Positions 47,041-58,860 of a stretch of DNA of 64,000 bases are shown here, in pieces (the stretch's first letter is position 1; the number at the start of each line of letters is the position of its first letter). Below the pieces are notes generated by a model that saw nothing but the letters and a program-made list of their open reading frames with translations, was not told where the DNA came from and ran no database searches. Source of the DNA: Bidens hawaiensis (taxonomy: Eukaryota; Streptophyta; Magnoliopsida; Asterales; Asteraceae); contig JAIQDT010001106.1 in NCBI GenBank assembly GCA_021521415.1, positions 231,501 through 295,500 of the forward strand, in the 5' to 3' direction. Position numbers and translations under genes: made by a program.

Positions 47041-48850
47041 TGGTAACATTTTCTTTCTCTTAATATATATAGATTCATAACCTTCCTTTTTTATTTCTTT
47101 TAAAATACAAATTAGTTTTACTAACCTATGTATTTTAGAACATATATTATTTGTTATTAATGCTTTAAACGATTGCTAATATCATTTCAGGTAAAAAGAA
47201 ATAATTAAAACATATGTAATTTCATCGAATTATCCATGTCGATCACGTTTCAAAATTAAATTCGATTTAACCAATGTTGAAATTGTAAGTATGACTAATA
47301 TTCTGTTTCACTTATTATTTGTGTTCAGTTGATTTTGGAGATTTTAGAGTTGCATTTATAAATCGAATATCTTCGTACATATGACTTCTATTATGTATAT
47401 TCATTATCATTTTAGTGATATATTATGTTAAGCGTTCGATTATAGGGATTTATCATAAGTTTATGCCCACAAATGTTTGATGAAATACTTGTTACCCATA
47501 ATAACTCATTTTAATGTTTTTGATGCATATATTCAATGGTTTATGATTCCTTTGAATTAAGAATTTAATTTGAATTTCAATTTATATTTATTTTCTCTTA
47601 AATTTTTTCCATCATTATAATATTGTTTGGTCTCTTAACAGGCATCATTTATTTAGATTTGAAAATTAAAATGTTTGAGTTATACCAATTTCAAAGGATA
47701 ATTATACGCTATGAGTTTTTTGGTACGTTATGTTTTTGTTATATGATATATTAATATGTCTTATGATTTAGTAATATATTATTTTTTACGTTACGTAATA
47801 CATGTTGGAAATATCACCATGGTAAGTTATTCACTATGCACCTTCTAAACCACATGTTTTTGTGTTAAACTTATTATATGTTAGATTAACATTAACCATA
47901 ACAGAAACAGATAGTATAATACGAAAACAATAGTATAATATAAAACCATTATGATACCAACAAATAGTATAGTATGAAACCTTCATATATCAAGGTATTT
48001 ATTATCTCCTTATGATGAAGAAGATTAAAGGTATGTAAATAAAATGTTTTCATATTAAAACATGTACAATTTCATATGTAATATGTTTTACAAATTTTTA
48101 TATTGTAGAATCAATGGATGTTAAAACTTTATATATTGAAGGTAAGTTATTTTCTTATAACAAATTAATTTGAATGTTTCAACTAATGTTTAATTATTAT
48201 TTTTTTAATTTCTTTGTTTTAGGATTTATCGTCTTTTATATGTGCTTCTATTTCAGTGTTTATGAAAGAAACAAGACTTTTGGATGTTGTATAGTTTTTG
48301 AAGCTTATAGCATACGACATCATTACCTAATAGATGATGAAGGTTTTTATTAATATGTTTTTTTTGTTTGATGGTATTAATACTAAAGATATTTGAAGAT
48401 GTAACTTTACTTATTTTGTCTGTATATGTTGTTTTGTTTGAATAAAACAACAATTTTAAAGCTGTAATTTTAATTTCAAGCCAAACAATTACCCATACAT
48501 TAATATTCATTACGAAATACCTTATAATTCATAAAATTACAATATTCCTTATGTAATTCATATATGTATAAAAAATTACAACACATTTGTTTATATTTCA
48601 GTGATTGTGTAAGAAACAAGACTTTTTAGATGTTGCAAGAGTTTTGGGCATATAACATATGGCATCATCACATGATGTTGTTTTTAATAATATACCTTTT
48701 GTTTCATGATTTAAGTTAGAAAGATATTTTAGGTTGCCATTGTTTTAATCAAAACAACAATGAAATACCTTATAATTAACACAAAATTATCGCTTTTTTT
48801 TATAAATATGACATTTATAATTCATTAAAATGTATAACATATATATAATT
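47041..48850. other. AT-rich intergenic sequence, nothing recognised
   Basis: Long poly-A/T tracts and no convincing frame or repeat structure. An imperfect duplication involving GTGTTTATGAAAGAAACAAG (48257) and its variant near 48602 is visible. Confidence 0.5.
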
Positions 48851-48851
48851 C

Positions 48852-48854
<3 letters not shown>

Positions 48855-48887
<33 letters not shown>
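48855..48887. repeat. (TA)n microsatellite left of MITE
   Basis: About sixteen TA units directly beside the 48888 MITE. Confidence 0.9.
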
Positions 48888-48889
<2 letters not shown>

Positions 48890-49073
48890 TGGGGTTATAA
48901 TAAGAAGTGAAGTGTGTCTAAGAAGTGTAAGAAGTAATCTGATGCGCTAGATATGTAGATTTGGCGGTGGATATGAAAAGTGTGTTTATTGTGCGGTGTG
49001 TTTTATTAGATCTAATGGTGAAAACACACTTCCTACACTTCTTAGGAAAAATCTACTTTTTATTATAACCTTG
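48888..49073. mobile_element. Small MITE with GGTTATAATAA terminal inverted repeats, in TA repeat
   Basis: Left end GGGGTTATAATAAGAAGT and right end (read inward) AAGGTTATAATAAAAAGT pair over about 16 bases; inner bases CACTTCTTAC/CTAAGAAGTG extend the inverted similarity. It sits between two TA microsatellites, as for elements that target TA. Confidence 0.7.

Positions 49074-49112
<39 letters not shown>
49074..49112. repeat. (TA)n microsatellite between two inverted-repeat elements
   Basis: About seventeen TA units shared as the border between the small MITE and the long inverted-repeat element. Confidence 0.9.
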
Positions 49113-49116
<4 letters not shown>

Positions 49117-50552
49117 TAAGTTCAAGAAAGAAATCAAATTATTGCAAGAAATGAGATAAATTAATATGAGCCACTAGTTTTATTTTAGATTTTAAATATT
49201 TAAAAATAAATAAAAAAGATATAAATGCAACAATAAATGCATTATCTCTCTTCAATTAATACAATTAATATAACCATAATAAATCTCTCTCTAATTAATA
49301 TATCTAACTAATTTAACTATAATAATTAAAAAGATAAAACACTTCTTTAGTTTTATTTTTTATTTACACATTCTTCATTTTATTCAACATAAAATACAAT
49401 TTATTCATATAATACTATTCTTTATATTAAAAAAATAATTTCAACTCAATTTATTAGCATGTTTTTTAACACTAAATATTAATACATAATATATCTTTTT
49501 TTCAATTGGTATGCCTATAAAAATTACTGTCATAAATAATAATAAAAAAATATCATACAAATGTGTCCATTAAGTGTAAACAATAAATATGCAACCTACA
49601 CAAAGTTATATAACCTACACTTGATTTGAGCGATAAAAACGTACAACATACAAAAAGCATACAACTTACATATGTAATTCGACATGAACAATTATATAAA
49701 CTACACAAAGATACACATATCCTACGCATGTGTAGGTTATATGTTTTTCGTATGTAGGTTATATGTTTATATATTCTTAGAACAAGTGTAACTTATATAT
49801 TTTTGTGTAGGTTGTATATTTTTATATTGACATTTAATGCATGCAAGCATGTGTAAGATAGTTTTTTGTATCATTCATCACAATGTAACTACGTGTTGAT
49901 AGATTTTGATATGTTGAGTTTGAAGAAATTGGTTTTGAATAAAAAGAAATTAATGTATGAATAAATTGTATTTGTGTAAGATAAAATTTTCGTGTGTAGA
50001 TTATATGTTTTTCGTGTGTAGGTTATATGTTTTCGTGTGCGTGTGTATTTCATTCATGATAAATTTTGTGTGTAGGTTATATGCTGTTTTATTCTTAGAA
50101 CAAGTGTAGATTATACGTTTTTGTGTAGGTTGTATGTTTTTTGTTGATTTTTAATGCAAACACATGTAGAATAATTTTTTGGTATTATTCATTATAATGT
50201 AAGTATGTTTTGATGGATATTAATATATTGAGTTGGAAGAAATTAGTTTTGGATAATCTTTTTTAATGTATGAATAAATTATACTTGTGTAGGATAAAAA
50301 TTCAAGACATAAAAAATAAGTTATAAAAATAAATGAGTTCTTAATATTTTTCAATTATAATAATTTAATTAGTTATATTAATTAAGTAGATAAGTATTAT
50401 GGTTTATTAGTTATATTAATTAAAGAAAGAGAATGATTAATACTTTCTTTATTTAGCTTTAAGAATTCAAAACTTAAAACAAAACTAGTGGCTCATATTC
50501 ATTTCTTGCATTTCTTGCAATAATATCATTTCCATCTTGAACCATCCCCTAT
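49113..50552. mobile_element. 1.44-kb element with ~230-bp terminal inverted repeats and internal tandem duplication
   Basis: 49115-49345 and 50320-50552 are imperfect inverted repeats. Matching blocks include TTATTGCAAGAAATG and ATATGAGCCACTAGTTTT at the left, with their complements at the right (AAAACTAGTGGCTCATAT, CATTTCTTGCAATAA). TA microsatellites flank both sides. Inside, two imperfect copies of roughly 270-290 bp (from about 49729 and 50017) carry TGTAGGTTATATG words. No coding. MULE-like or foldback type is possible; superfamily not settled. Confidence 0.65.
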
Positions 50553-50636
50553 ATATATATATATGTGTGTATAACGTTTTTTTTATTTTCCACCCTTGTG
50601 TAACACGGGTAGCCAACCTAATGTAAAAAAATAAAT

Positions 50637-50991
50637 CCCTACTAGAAAACAAGATGTTTTTCTACAACCGAATTCATAGAAAGTTTGTTAGAAAATCAAG
50701 TTTCTAACTGTTTTCCAACAAAAAAAAGTTACGTTGGAATAACACATGCTTGAAAATCATTTTCAACCGTTTTCCAACCATTTTTTCTTACAAAATTACT
50801 ATAAGAACATGTGGTTGTAAACTTCCTACAACTTTTTTACAAAAACTATTTTGACTTAACACAATGTTTATTAGATATTATTGTAACAAAGTTGGAGCTT
50901 ATTATTTTTTTGTTAAAAATTGTTGGAACCATTTGTCATATGAAATTTGTAAGAAATTTTTATGAAAAAATGACTTGTTTTTTTAGTAGTG
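50637..50991. mobile_element. CACTA-type MITE, 355 bp
   Basis: Left end CCCTACTAGAAAACAAG and right end (read inward) CACTACTAAAAAAACAAG; flanked by AAT on both sides (50634-50636, 50992-50994), the 3-bp duplication expected of CACTA transposons. Internal AT-rich, non-coding; includes TTTTCCAAC words in both halves. Confidence 0.75.
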
Positions 50992-50994
50992 AAT

Positions 50995-51981
50995 CAAAAT
51001 CTAGGCCACTTGTTTCTTTCTAATCTTCAATAATTTCTTAAACGAAAATGAAAACTGTACCAAAACCGTTACCATCCGGATGAACCTCTGATTACCAAAA
51101 ATCTCAATACCAATAATGGAGGGATTCATTGTAACTGTAAGTTATAATCCGCACATTTAATTATATCAACATTCATGTTATTATTTTCTATTATATTATA
51201 ATACATATAGGCAGTATTTCACTTTTCGTTTTCTCTCATGAGACGCTTGTATATTTAATGTTGGACTGAATGCTACCTTCAATTCTATTCATTGCTTTAT
51301 CATTACTACATTCGTTGCTTGAGTTTGATCTAACCATTGAATCTTTCATTTGAATGCAACAAATGAATACTTTACTCTTTCCATCTACCCGCTATTGGAT
51401 CCCAGATCCGTTTCAATTGAAGCCTACTTTAAGGCCTCATCTTTAATTCCCAAATCACATCTACGGATTCTAGGATTTGCCTCCATTAGTTCAGTTTCTT
51501 ATATAAAATGTTTTCCTTCGATGTATAAACGCATTGACCGAATTTCTATTGTATCCAGCTGCAACGCGCGGGCACTTCCACTAGTTTCTATATACGGTTT
51601 GAATTTTTATTTTGTTACGGTCTTAAAGTATTTTACTATTATTTTTTGGCATTTACACCTAAAGGAATCATCTTTGATCGATGAAACCAAAAGTTCTAAA
51701 CTGAATGTTTTTCTACATAAAATTAGGCAATGGTTATTCATACATTTTTTTTTTGATATTCATACACTCTTTTAGTTCACATTTATCTTCTCTATACACT
51801 CTATAAAGGGTGTATGAATAACACATCTCAAAAATTATGAAAATATCTGACATAGTGAACATAGTGGATTAAATTACCTTAAATCTGTGATAAAGAAGAA
51901 ACCACGAGGCCCGCACACTATATGAAAACATAATAATATAACTTGTATAAAATATAGTTTATGAAAAGGTCAAGTACTTTT
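50995..51981. other. Intergenic; no gene recognised
   Basis: A 141-codon frame at 51350-51775 has no domain, no neighbour context and low-complexity composition. I do not call it a gene. Confidence 0.5.
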
Positions 51982-52107
51982 CCATCATCATTGTACTCAG
52001 TATATCCCACCAATAGCAAAGCTATGGTAGGGTCTGAGGAGGGTAAGATGTAGGCAGCCTTACCTCTACCCCATAGGGATAGAGAGGCTGCTTCCGGTGA
52101 GACCCCC
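51982..52107 (-). mobile_element. 5'-truncated SINE copy upstream of dioxygenase gene
   Basis: About 120 bp nearly identical to the 3' part of the 43443-43830 SINE, including the TACTGAGTA end and a short (GAT)n tail, then unrelated sequence at GACCCCCAGTT. It lies about 290 bp before the dioxygenase start codon. Confidence 0.8.
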
Positions 52108-52308
52108 AGTTACAGCCTAAAAAATTATTATAATATAAGAACACATTTTTTTAAAAGAAATCACTACTATTTTATGCCCCACATTATAGCGTATTATTGT
52201 CTTTTGTAGCGTTAGATTCTTGTCGTTGTCAATCAATGTTTTCTCTAGCTATTAAAAACATGTGTATTAACTTGTTTAAAAGGTTGTCTTATCCCCCAAA
52301 ACATATCT

Positions 52309-52359
52309 TATATAATGTCTGTCATTTGACGTGACACCCCACCCCACTTGAATTATAAA
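52309..52359 (+). promoter_or_regulatory. Candidate promoter of the dioxygenase gene
   Basis: TATATAA at 52309-52315 would allow a 5' leader of about 55 bases before ATG 52396. TATAAA at 52354-52359 is rather close to the ATG. TTTGACGTGAC at 52325-52335 contains a TGACG (TGA-factor) core and a W-box-like TTTGAC, which are common in stress-responsive dioxygenase genes. Motif evidence only. Confidence 0.35.
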
Positions 52360-52395
52360 CAAGCAACAAAATTTGTTGATTAGCTTAATCCGAAA

Positions 52396-55300
52396 ATGTC
52401 TTTCACCCAACCATTACTGGCCCATGAAAGCCTTCAAGAACTTGCAAAACAAGACAACTTAAGTGTTCCTCATCACTATGTTCAGGAACATCGAGAACCC
52501 ACCTTTGTCCCAAATGTTGCTTCGTCTTTGGCGTCAATACCAGTCATTGACATGAATAATTTGATAACGGAAGGATCGAATATGAATGTTCAACTAGAAA
52601 AGCTATGCTCGGTATGCCGCAACTGGGGAATCTTTCAGGTTAAAACATCTTTATAGTTTAAACTCATGCATGAATTATATAGTAGGTGATGGAATTTTAC
52701 AAAATTTGTAGTTGGTTAATCATGGTGTTGACAAAACTTTGGTGGACAAAATGAAAAAAGAGGTTGTGGGTTTCTTTGAATCTCCAATAGAGGAGAAGTT
52801 GAGGTACAAGTTGAAGGGAGGTGAGTATGAAGGGTATGGCCAAACCATACTTCATGCTCAAGGTCAGAAAATTGATTGGGCTGATCGATTTTTTATTATC
52901 ACAAATCCTCTTCATAGGAGAAAACCTAACTTACTTCCGGAGTTCCCACCGTCACTAAGGTCTCACTCGCTCGATCTCTCTCGCTCGATCTCTCTCGCAT
53001 ACACATCCTAGATCCTTCATATATACACTGATTTATTTTGCAATGAAACCTAAATGGCATAGACGTTTTGATTAGTAGGTGTTATATGATTGAGCTAAGT
53101 ACTTTTAGGCATTTTTTGAAAGTTCTTGTATTTATAGACTGTTCCTTACCATGCAAGCAAACTTATTAAGTTTGCTTGATTGGCAAATTAAATCTAGAGA
53201 GTTTGGTGAAAAACTTTAAGCAAAACGACAGTTAAGGTTTGGTGAAAAGCTCTATGAAGTTCATACCAAGTGAACTTACTCAGTTCACGTGCCACACGAG
53301 ACGCCAACTCCAAAAGAAGAGTAAGAACTTTCATGAGTTAGGGGTTAGCACAATAAGTACAAGAACTTAATAAAAACATCTGAAAGTATTTAACGAAATC
53401 CTAAACCACTTAGTAATCCAAAAATTTGAGTAAACATATGTTTTGATAAGGAAAAGGTCACACTATTACTCAAACATGTCATCCTTCAAGATCTGTACAA
53501 ATTTCAACGGTTTTGATCCCAGAAAATATAAAATCAAAAGTTCACTATAATTAACCAATATTCAATAATATTCCCTTGTAAAACGAACAAGCAATTATCA
53601 AAAATATTTACATACGCATGAAATTAGTGCAAACCAGAAGTTCAAGTAATCTGATCAAATGTAGAATTCATTGCTCTAGGCAGAAACTACAATTTATAAA
53701 TGTGTAAACACACTTGTAAATGTGGAAATGACTGTAATTTCAAGATCACAAGTGTTAACAAATAATGTAAAGTTTGGGCTTATAAATACTTATAAATGGT
53801 TATACATGGAAGCTAGAAACAGTCTGCTTTATAATTCAAATTTAAAAACCTTGGAATCTAGTCGATTTCTCTGTATCATAATTTTGACAATTTGTCTACA
53901 TTGTTAAAGTTTGAAGTCTTAAATCACTTTTACATACTTTTATGTGTAAGATGTTTTAGAAGCAATGCTCTTGGCGGCTATCTCTTCCTGCAAATTTTTA
54001 ACTTTGTAATAGTTCCAAAACAGCTAGGAATTTACAAGGTTGCTATAAGCATATAATGCTCAGAGAATGCTCAGAGAACATTCTTTCATTAACTTATTGG
54101 CCAGAATAAATATTGTATCAAAATCAGATTTTATTTAATAATTTTGTCACCTAATTTTATTGAAAGCTATCATTGTTTCAATATTTTTTTCCAACAGAGA
54201 TACACTTGAACAGTACTTGCTAGAATTGCAAAAACTGGGTATGACTTTGTTGGGTTTAATCGGGCAAGCATTGGATATCGACAAGGGGGAAATGTACAAC
54301 ATTTTTGAAGATGGAATGCAATCTATGAGGATGACTTATTATCCGCCTTGCCCTCAACCAGATTTGGTGGTAGGCATTACTCCTCACTCCGATGCTGCTG
54401 GACTTACAATTCTTCTTCAAGTCAATGATACTGAAGGTTTGGAAGTTAAGAAAGACGGCATGTGGATCCCTGTTAGTTTCCTTCCAGATGCATTTGTCGT
54501 GAATGTTGGCGACGTTCTTCAGGTTAGCCCTCTCAACCGAATTGATCAATTCATTTTGTACGTTTTTGAGTTTTTTTTTTTGCACGGACTAGGTCGTTTA
54601 ACAAAACTAATTGTACATATAGGTGGTTTTGTTGGAAAACCGTTGTGCATATAGTTGATTCGTTCCTTGAATAAGCGAATAAATTGAAGTTGTGTGTCAC
54701 AAAGATTTCAAGGATTAACTAAGGCGGAAAGCCAATTCATCAAGTTCCCTTGCATGGAAAACGAATTTTTAAGAAGATAAAATTGTTGTATGGAATCTTT
54801 GTTAAAAAAAATTTACTTTGTGGGCTGATAATTTTGTTACAACAGTTTTGTCTTTTTTAATCGCTCCATTGCAAGCGAACTTGATGAATTTGCTTGCCCC
54901 TTAATGAATCCTTGAAATATTTATCGTCAGACATGGCATGACTTGAATTCGCTTGAAGAAGAAGCAAAGTGGATAGATGTGCAATGGTTTTCAAAAATAA
55001 TCTAGAAGTCTAGGTATATGCTTAAGCGGTCTTCTCATAGCGTTTTAAAAGATGTACAAATAGTTTTCTTAAACCACCTAATTCTTAAAAGAAAGTTAAA
55101 AAAAAAAACACTTTATTTTCACATCATAAACAAAATTCACTATAAAAATAAATTGGATGGCGTAAAGTTAGAAAGGTAAATGAAGCATGCATATATTCTT
55201 TTATTTAGCAAATTTGAAATGTGGATATATATTACTCGATGTTACATGAATGAAAATGACAAACACCTTTATATATTTTAAACATGTTAAATAGCCTCAA

Positions 55301-55719
55301 TTATTGGAGAATCTATCTCGAGGGTACGTGGTTATCTTTTAGTGATTGCTCCTTAAATCTTTAATAACATGTAGGGTCTAGTTATTTATTTAATAACACT
55401 ATACTCATTCAAGAATCTAATTGAGTTTAATTGCCTTATGGATATGCAGATATTGAGCAATGGTCTTTGCAACAGCATTGAGCATAGAGCAATTGTGAAT
55501 GCCACGAAAGAGCGGATGTCTTTAGCCATGTTCTTCAACCCAAAGCTCGAAGCAGACGTTGGACCCTCAAAGAGCCTCATAAAAAATACAGGAAAGTCGC
55601 CGTTGTATAGAACACTCGTGACGGAACAGTATCTCAAAGAATTCTTCTCGCGTAAGCTCAATGGAAAGACATTTCTCGAGAAAATGAAGATTAAAAATGA
55701 AAATGTTCATGAAACCTAA
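52396..55719 (+). CDS. 2-oxoglutarate/Fe(II)-dependent dioxygenase, SRG1-like, four exons
   Basis: Cytosolic oxidase family that uses 2-oxoglutarate and O2 to hydroxylate or demethylate small molecules; the substrate cannot be read from sequence. Exons: 52396-52638, 52712-52959, 54198-54522, 55450-55719, all with GT-AG borders, giving 361 residues (SRG1-type proteins are about this length). The N-terminal DIOX_N domain (residues about 48-150: IPVIDMNN, NWGIFQLVNHGV, FFESPIEEKLRY, GYGQTILHAQGQKIDWAD) precedes the jelly-roll domain. Fe ligands are H227 and D229 (PHSDAAG) and H284 (IEHRA); the 2OG-binding pair is R294/S296 (ERMSLA); YYPPCPQP lies at 211-218. Cys279 stands where Tyr is usual (NGLY), a small oddity. 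No lesion seen. Introns are 73, 1238 and 927 bp. SRG1/codeine-O-demethylase-like is family-level; I give no symbol. Confidence 0.92.
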
Positions 55720-55965
55720 TGAATCTCATCTCTACGGATCATTATATATATATAGTCAAGAAAGATACATATTGTATTCAGAGACATAGTTTTTCTCTGT
55801 TGCATTTAAGAAAATAATTTGCTATACCATTTGTAGCTTCTATATCTTACTCTGATATTGACCCGTTCAGACACAAGACCTTCTACCAAAACTCGGCCCA
55901 AGTCTCTAGAATCTCCTAACGAAAAAATAGCCAATCGCTTAACTTGTCACAAAAGATTGAACCCT
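55720..55965 (+). other. 3' flank of dioxygenase gene
   Basis: AT-rich, with no clear AATAAA but several A-rich and TTTGT-type words within 150 bp of the stop that could serve polyadenylation. No other feature. Confidence 0.4.
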
Positions 55966-56357
55966 CACTACTAGAAAAGAGATTTTAATTGTTAAAACAA
56001 TCACTAACGGACTAAGTGTAACCTAATACGACTCATTAATACACAATAAGACTCATTAACAGTGAATTAGTAAACGTATGAGCAAACATCAGTTATTAAC
56101 GCCTAACATTACTTGTTACAATCTAAAATGAATTAGTGTGATGCAATATGAAATATCAACATATAATAAGGTTCATTCGCGATGAGTTAGGGCACTTATC
56201 ATCTAAACAAGTCACCGATATACTTAATATGACTTGTTATCACAAAAAGTGACTTAATTTAAACCGGCCAATACAAATCTGGATGGCATAATAGGGCCAT
56301 TAACGGAAGTGAATTTTTTCTGAAAACATATATAAGACATCAACAACTAACATGACT
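55966..56357. mobile_element. CACTA-like end, other end not found
   Basis: CACTACTAGAAAAGAG at 55966 is a typical CACTA terminus, followed by AT-rich sequence with repeated GACTCATTAA/ACTTGTTA words up to the copia E LTR. No inverted partner is visible, so the element is truncated or interrupted. Confidence 0.4.
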
Positions 56358-56534
56358 TGTTAGTAAAAGAGTTTATGGTATACAATAATGATCGATCGTT
56401 TATTGAAAACAAAGCCCGCTATATAGGAGAGAATTACAAAGTGATCAATACAAAATAATAGGAAATCTCTAGATATATCTTCTAAACATAAGTTTGATAT
56501 CAAATGTAATTCTAAATATAAATATCTTCTAATA
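56358..56534 (-). repeat. 3' LTR of copia E (177 bp)
   Basis: Read on the minus strand it follows the purine tract ATAAAGGGGGC, starts TATTAGAAG (probably once TGTTAG) and ends ACTAACA. An AATAAA signal lies at 56396-56401 on the minus strand. Short LTR length suits an older copia type than A or B. Confidence 0.6.
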
Positions 56535-56619
56535 GCCCCCTTTATAGTTTGAGTATGTTGTGCGTGAACACTCAAAACTATTACAAAATTCATAGAACAG
56601 TTGTCAAGACAAACCCTTC

Positions 56620-57137
56620 GTAAGGATATCAGCATACTAGCATGCTGTATAGAGGAAGGAACATAAAGAACCCGGACATGTCCAAAACGAACTTTCTCCC
56701 GAACAAATTGATATCTATTTCCACATGCTTCTTTGTTGGTGATGAACATGATTGTGGGAATGGTAAACCGCCGAATCATTTACACAATATACAATGTTAG
56801 CTTTGCGAATTGACTCATTAAGTTCCAAAAATAGATTACGTAACCATGTCGTTTCAGCAACTATGTTAGCCATGCCTTTGTATTCTGCCTCGGCACTAGA
56901 ACGAGAAATAGTAGGTTGACGTTTAGATGACCAAGAAAGTAAGTTAGGACCCATAAACACACGATAACCTGATGTAGACCATCTAGTATCAGGGCATCCA
57001 CCCCAATCAGTATCCGAATAGGCCATAAGAGAGCCGGTAAAAGTCGGTACAATTCGAATACCATAAACAATAGTGCTACTAAGTTGACGAAGAATTTGCT
57101 TCATAAAACTAAAATGAGAGTCTCGTGGAGCATGCAT
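56620..57137 (-). pseudogene. Copia E RNase H
   Basis: YSDTDWGGCPDTRWSTSGY, LSWSSKRQPTISRSSAEAEY and WLRNLFLELN are standard copia RNase H blocks with the acidic residues in place. A frameshift near 56760 leads into VREKVRFGHVRVLYVPS, the usual end of copia pol. Confidence 0.8.
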
Positions 57138-57335
57138 AAACAGACATACTTGTTGAACGACATATGTAATATCAGGACTTGTAAAAGTTAAGTATTAAAG
57201 AGGGTCGGCCAAAATGCGATAAAGAGTCACGTCTTGAAGTAGTTCTCGGAAATCCCACTTAACTTGGCTGACGTGTGGCACAAGGTTTAAAATTTTTCAT
57301 CCTTCCCGTTCTAAAATATCTTTCGTAGAACTGGA

Positions 57336-57970
57336 TTATGATAAACATAAGCCAGATGAATCTCGTGAAACCGTTATACCCAAAAAAAATTGTAGCGGAG
57401 CTCCTAAATCTGTCATTGAAAATTCCCGTGACAGAGTGTTTATGATGTTTTGAAGCAAATAATTGTCTGAGGCTGTAAGAATGATATCATTTACATATAG
57501 TAAAATATTTTTTACAACCAAATTGTTCTAGTGTGCTTCGCAACATGAAAGCTGGAGTTTGGTTGCTTTTCTCAAATTGTTTACAACCAAATCATTATTT
57601 AATCTGCTTGACATCGTTTCTCCACCCTAGAATAATTAATTAAAAAGCATTAAACTTGATTAACACTTTCCATTGATTCCCTATGGATTCGATACCTTGC
57701 TTGCCTTTGCTAGTAAAGGTATTTTATAAATGTTTTGATTAACCTTTCGACATCGATCAATCGTGATACTACAATGCTAAGAACCGTCTGAATTGTTACC
57801 CGTTTGGCAATCGGGCGAAGCGTGCCTTCACAATCAATACCTACGGTTTGTGACTTACCATTAGCTACCAAGCGAGCCTTATATCGTTCCAACAACCCTT
57901 TCAGCTTTAAACTTATGTCTGAATAGCCATAGGCAATGTATGATCGGGCTATCTGTTGGTCGTGGAACAA
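57336..57970 (-). pseudogene. Copia E reverse transcriptase (broken, YVND)
   Basis: 57970-57710 has RYKARLVANGKSQTVGID and TIQTVLSIVVSRL (RT fingers). 57521-57336 has LLYVNDIILTASDN, where the catalytic YVDD reads YVND, then FSMTDLGAPLQFFLGI. Intervening frames are lost. Confidence 0.75.
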
Positions 57971-57999
57971 GTTTCCACGTATCTTTTTCCATCAACGCC

Positions 58000-58850
58000 T
58001 ATATTCGTTAATCATGGTATCACACCAATTTGGGTCCGATCGGGCCTAGCTATAAATAGTGGAAATTGGTGAGATAGGTGGTTGGTAGTGGTGTGAAGGT
58101 TAAGCCTAGAGATGGTTTGGTAATGCCCTATTTTACACGGGTGGTCATGTGATGGGACATGGTGACTTAAGGTGGTATGGACTGTGCAGGAGTAAAACTA
58201 GGAGGGGAGGGAAGTGGAGGTGGAGTTATAGGGGCCGTGTAGGGAGGAAGTTGGGGGGTTGGAATATGTGGACGATTGTGGTGTAACATATGGGGTTAGG
58301 TGGACCAGTTGAGATTAGATCGAGTGAAAGTGATGTGGTGGGTGGTCATTAAGGAACTAATATGAATCAATAGATGGTGGATCATGATATGGGAAGGATC
58401 TCTCATCAAATATTACGTGTCATGAAATTAAGACTTTATGTGTGAGGTTCGAAACAACGATATCCCAGGTGGATAACCAAGAAAAATGCATCTAACGGGG
58501 GGGGGGGGGGGGGGGGTTGTGAATCATGGTGGCAGAAGTGTTTAGGTAGCACTAATAATTGAAGACCTTAAGGAGATCATAGGAAGGATACCTAAGATAG
58601 AGGGCGAAGTGTGGTTTAGAGAAATTAAGTGTTTAGTGGGAAGGATATTATGTAAATAGACTGTAGTATGTAGGGCTTCAACTCAAAAGGAGGGTGGGAG
58701 GTGGACATGAGTAAGAAGGGTGGGGACTATGTCGTTTAAACGACGAATCATTCGTTCAGACCGGTCGTTTTGTTGATAGGAGAAGTATAAAAGCACGTAT
58801 AAAGTACCAAAGGTCTAACAATAAAGGAGAGATCAGTTAAAGGAGCGTCT
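58000..58850 (-). pseudogene. Copia E integrase remnants
   Basis: In broken frames: ERMIRRLNDIVPTLLTHVHL, VEALHTTVYLHNILPTK and, further on, HLGYRCFEPHT and SLNFMTRNI correspond to the integrase core end and its C-terminal region in copia elements. Heavily decayed. Confidence 0.55.
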
Positions 58851-58860
58851 TGCTTCGGAC

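Larger units (their letters stand above)
56358..58860 (-). mobile_element. Copia E remnant (5'-truncated)
   Basis: Minus strand: integrase pieces (58840-58000), RT (57970-57340), RNase H (57137-56620), purine tract and a short 3' LTR (56534-56358). Many stops and frameshifts. A 20-base G run lies at 58497-58516 (poly-C on the sense strand), inside the integrase remnant. Confidence 0.75.

Noticed and set aside
51350..51775. 141-codon frame upstream of the dioxygenase gene
   Set aside because: No domain, biased composition, no splice or promoter support; likely chance.
52960..53011. Continuation of exon two past 52959 (SHSLDLSRSISLAYTS)
   Set aside because: Reads into a TCTCTCGCTCGA repeat after a GT donor; the family sequence continues instead at 54198 (RDTLEQY).
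58497..58516. Run of 20 G as a G-quadruplex signal
   Set aside because: Single homopolymer in a decayed integrase remnant; may include assembly error, no structured spacing.
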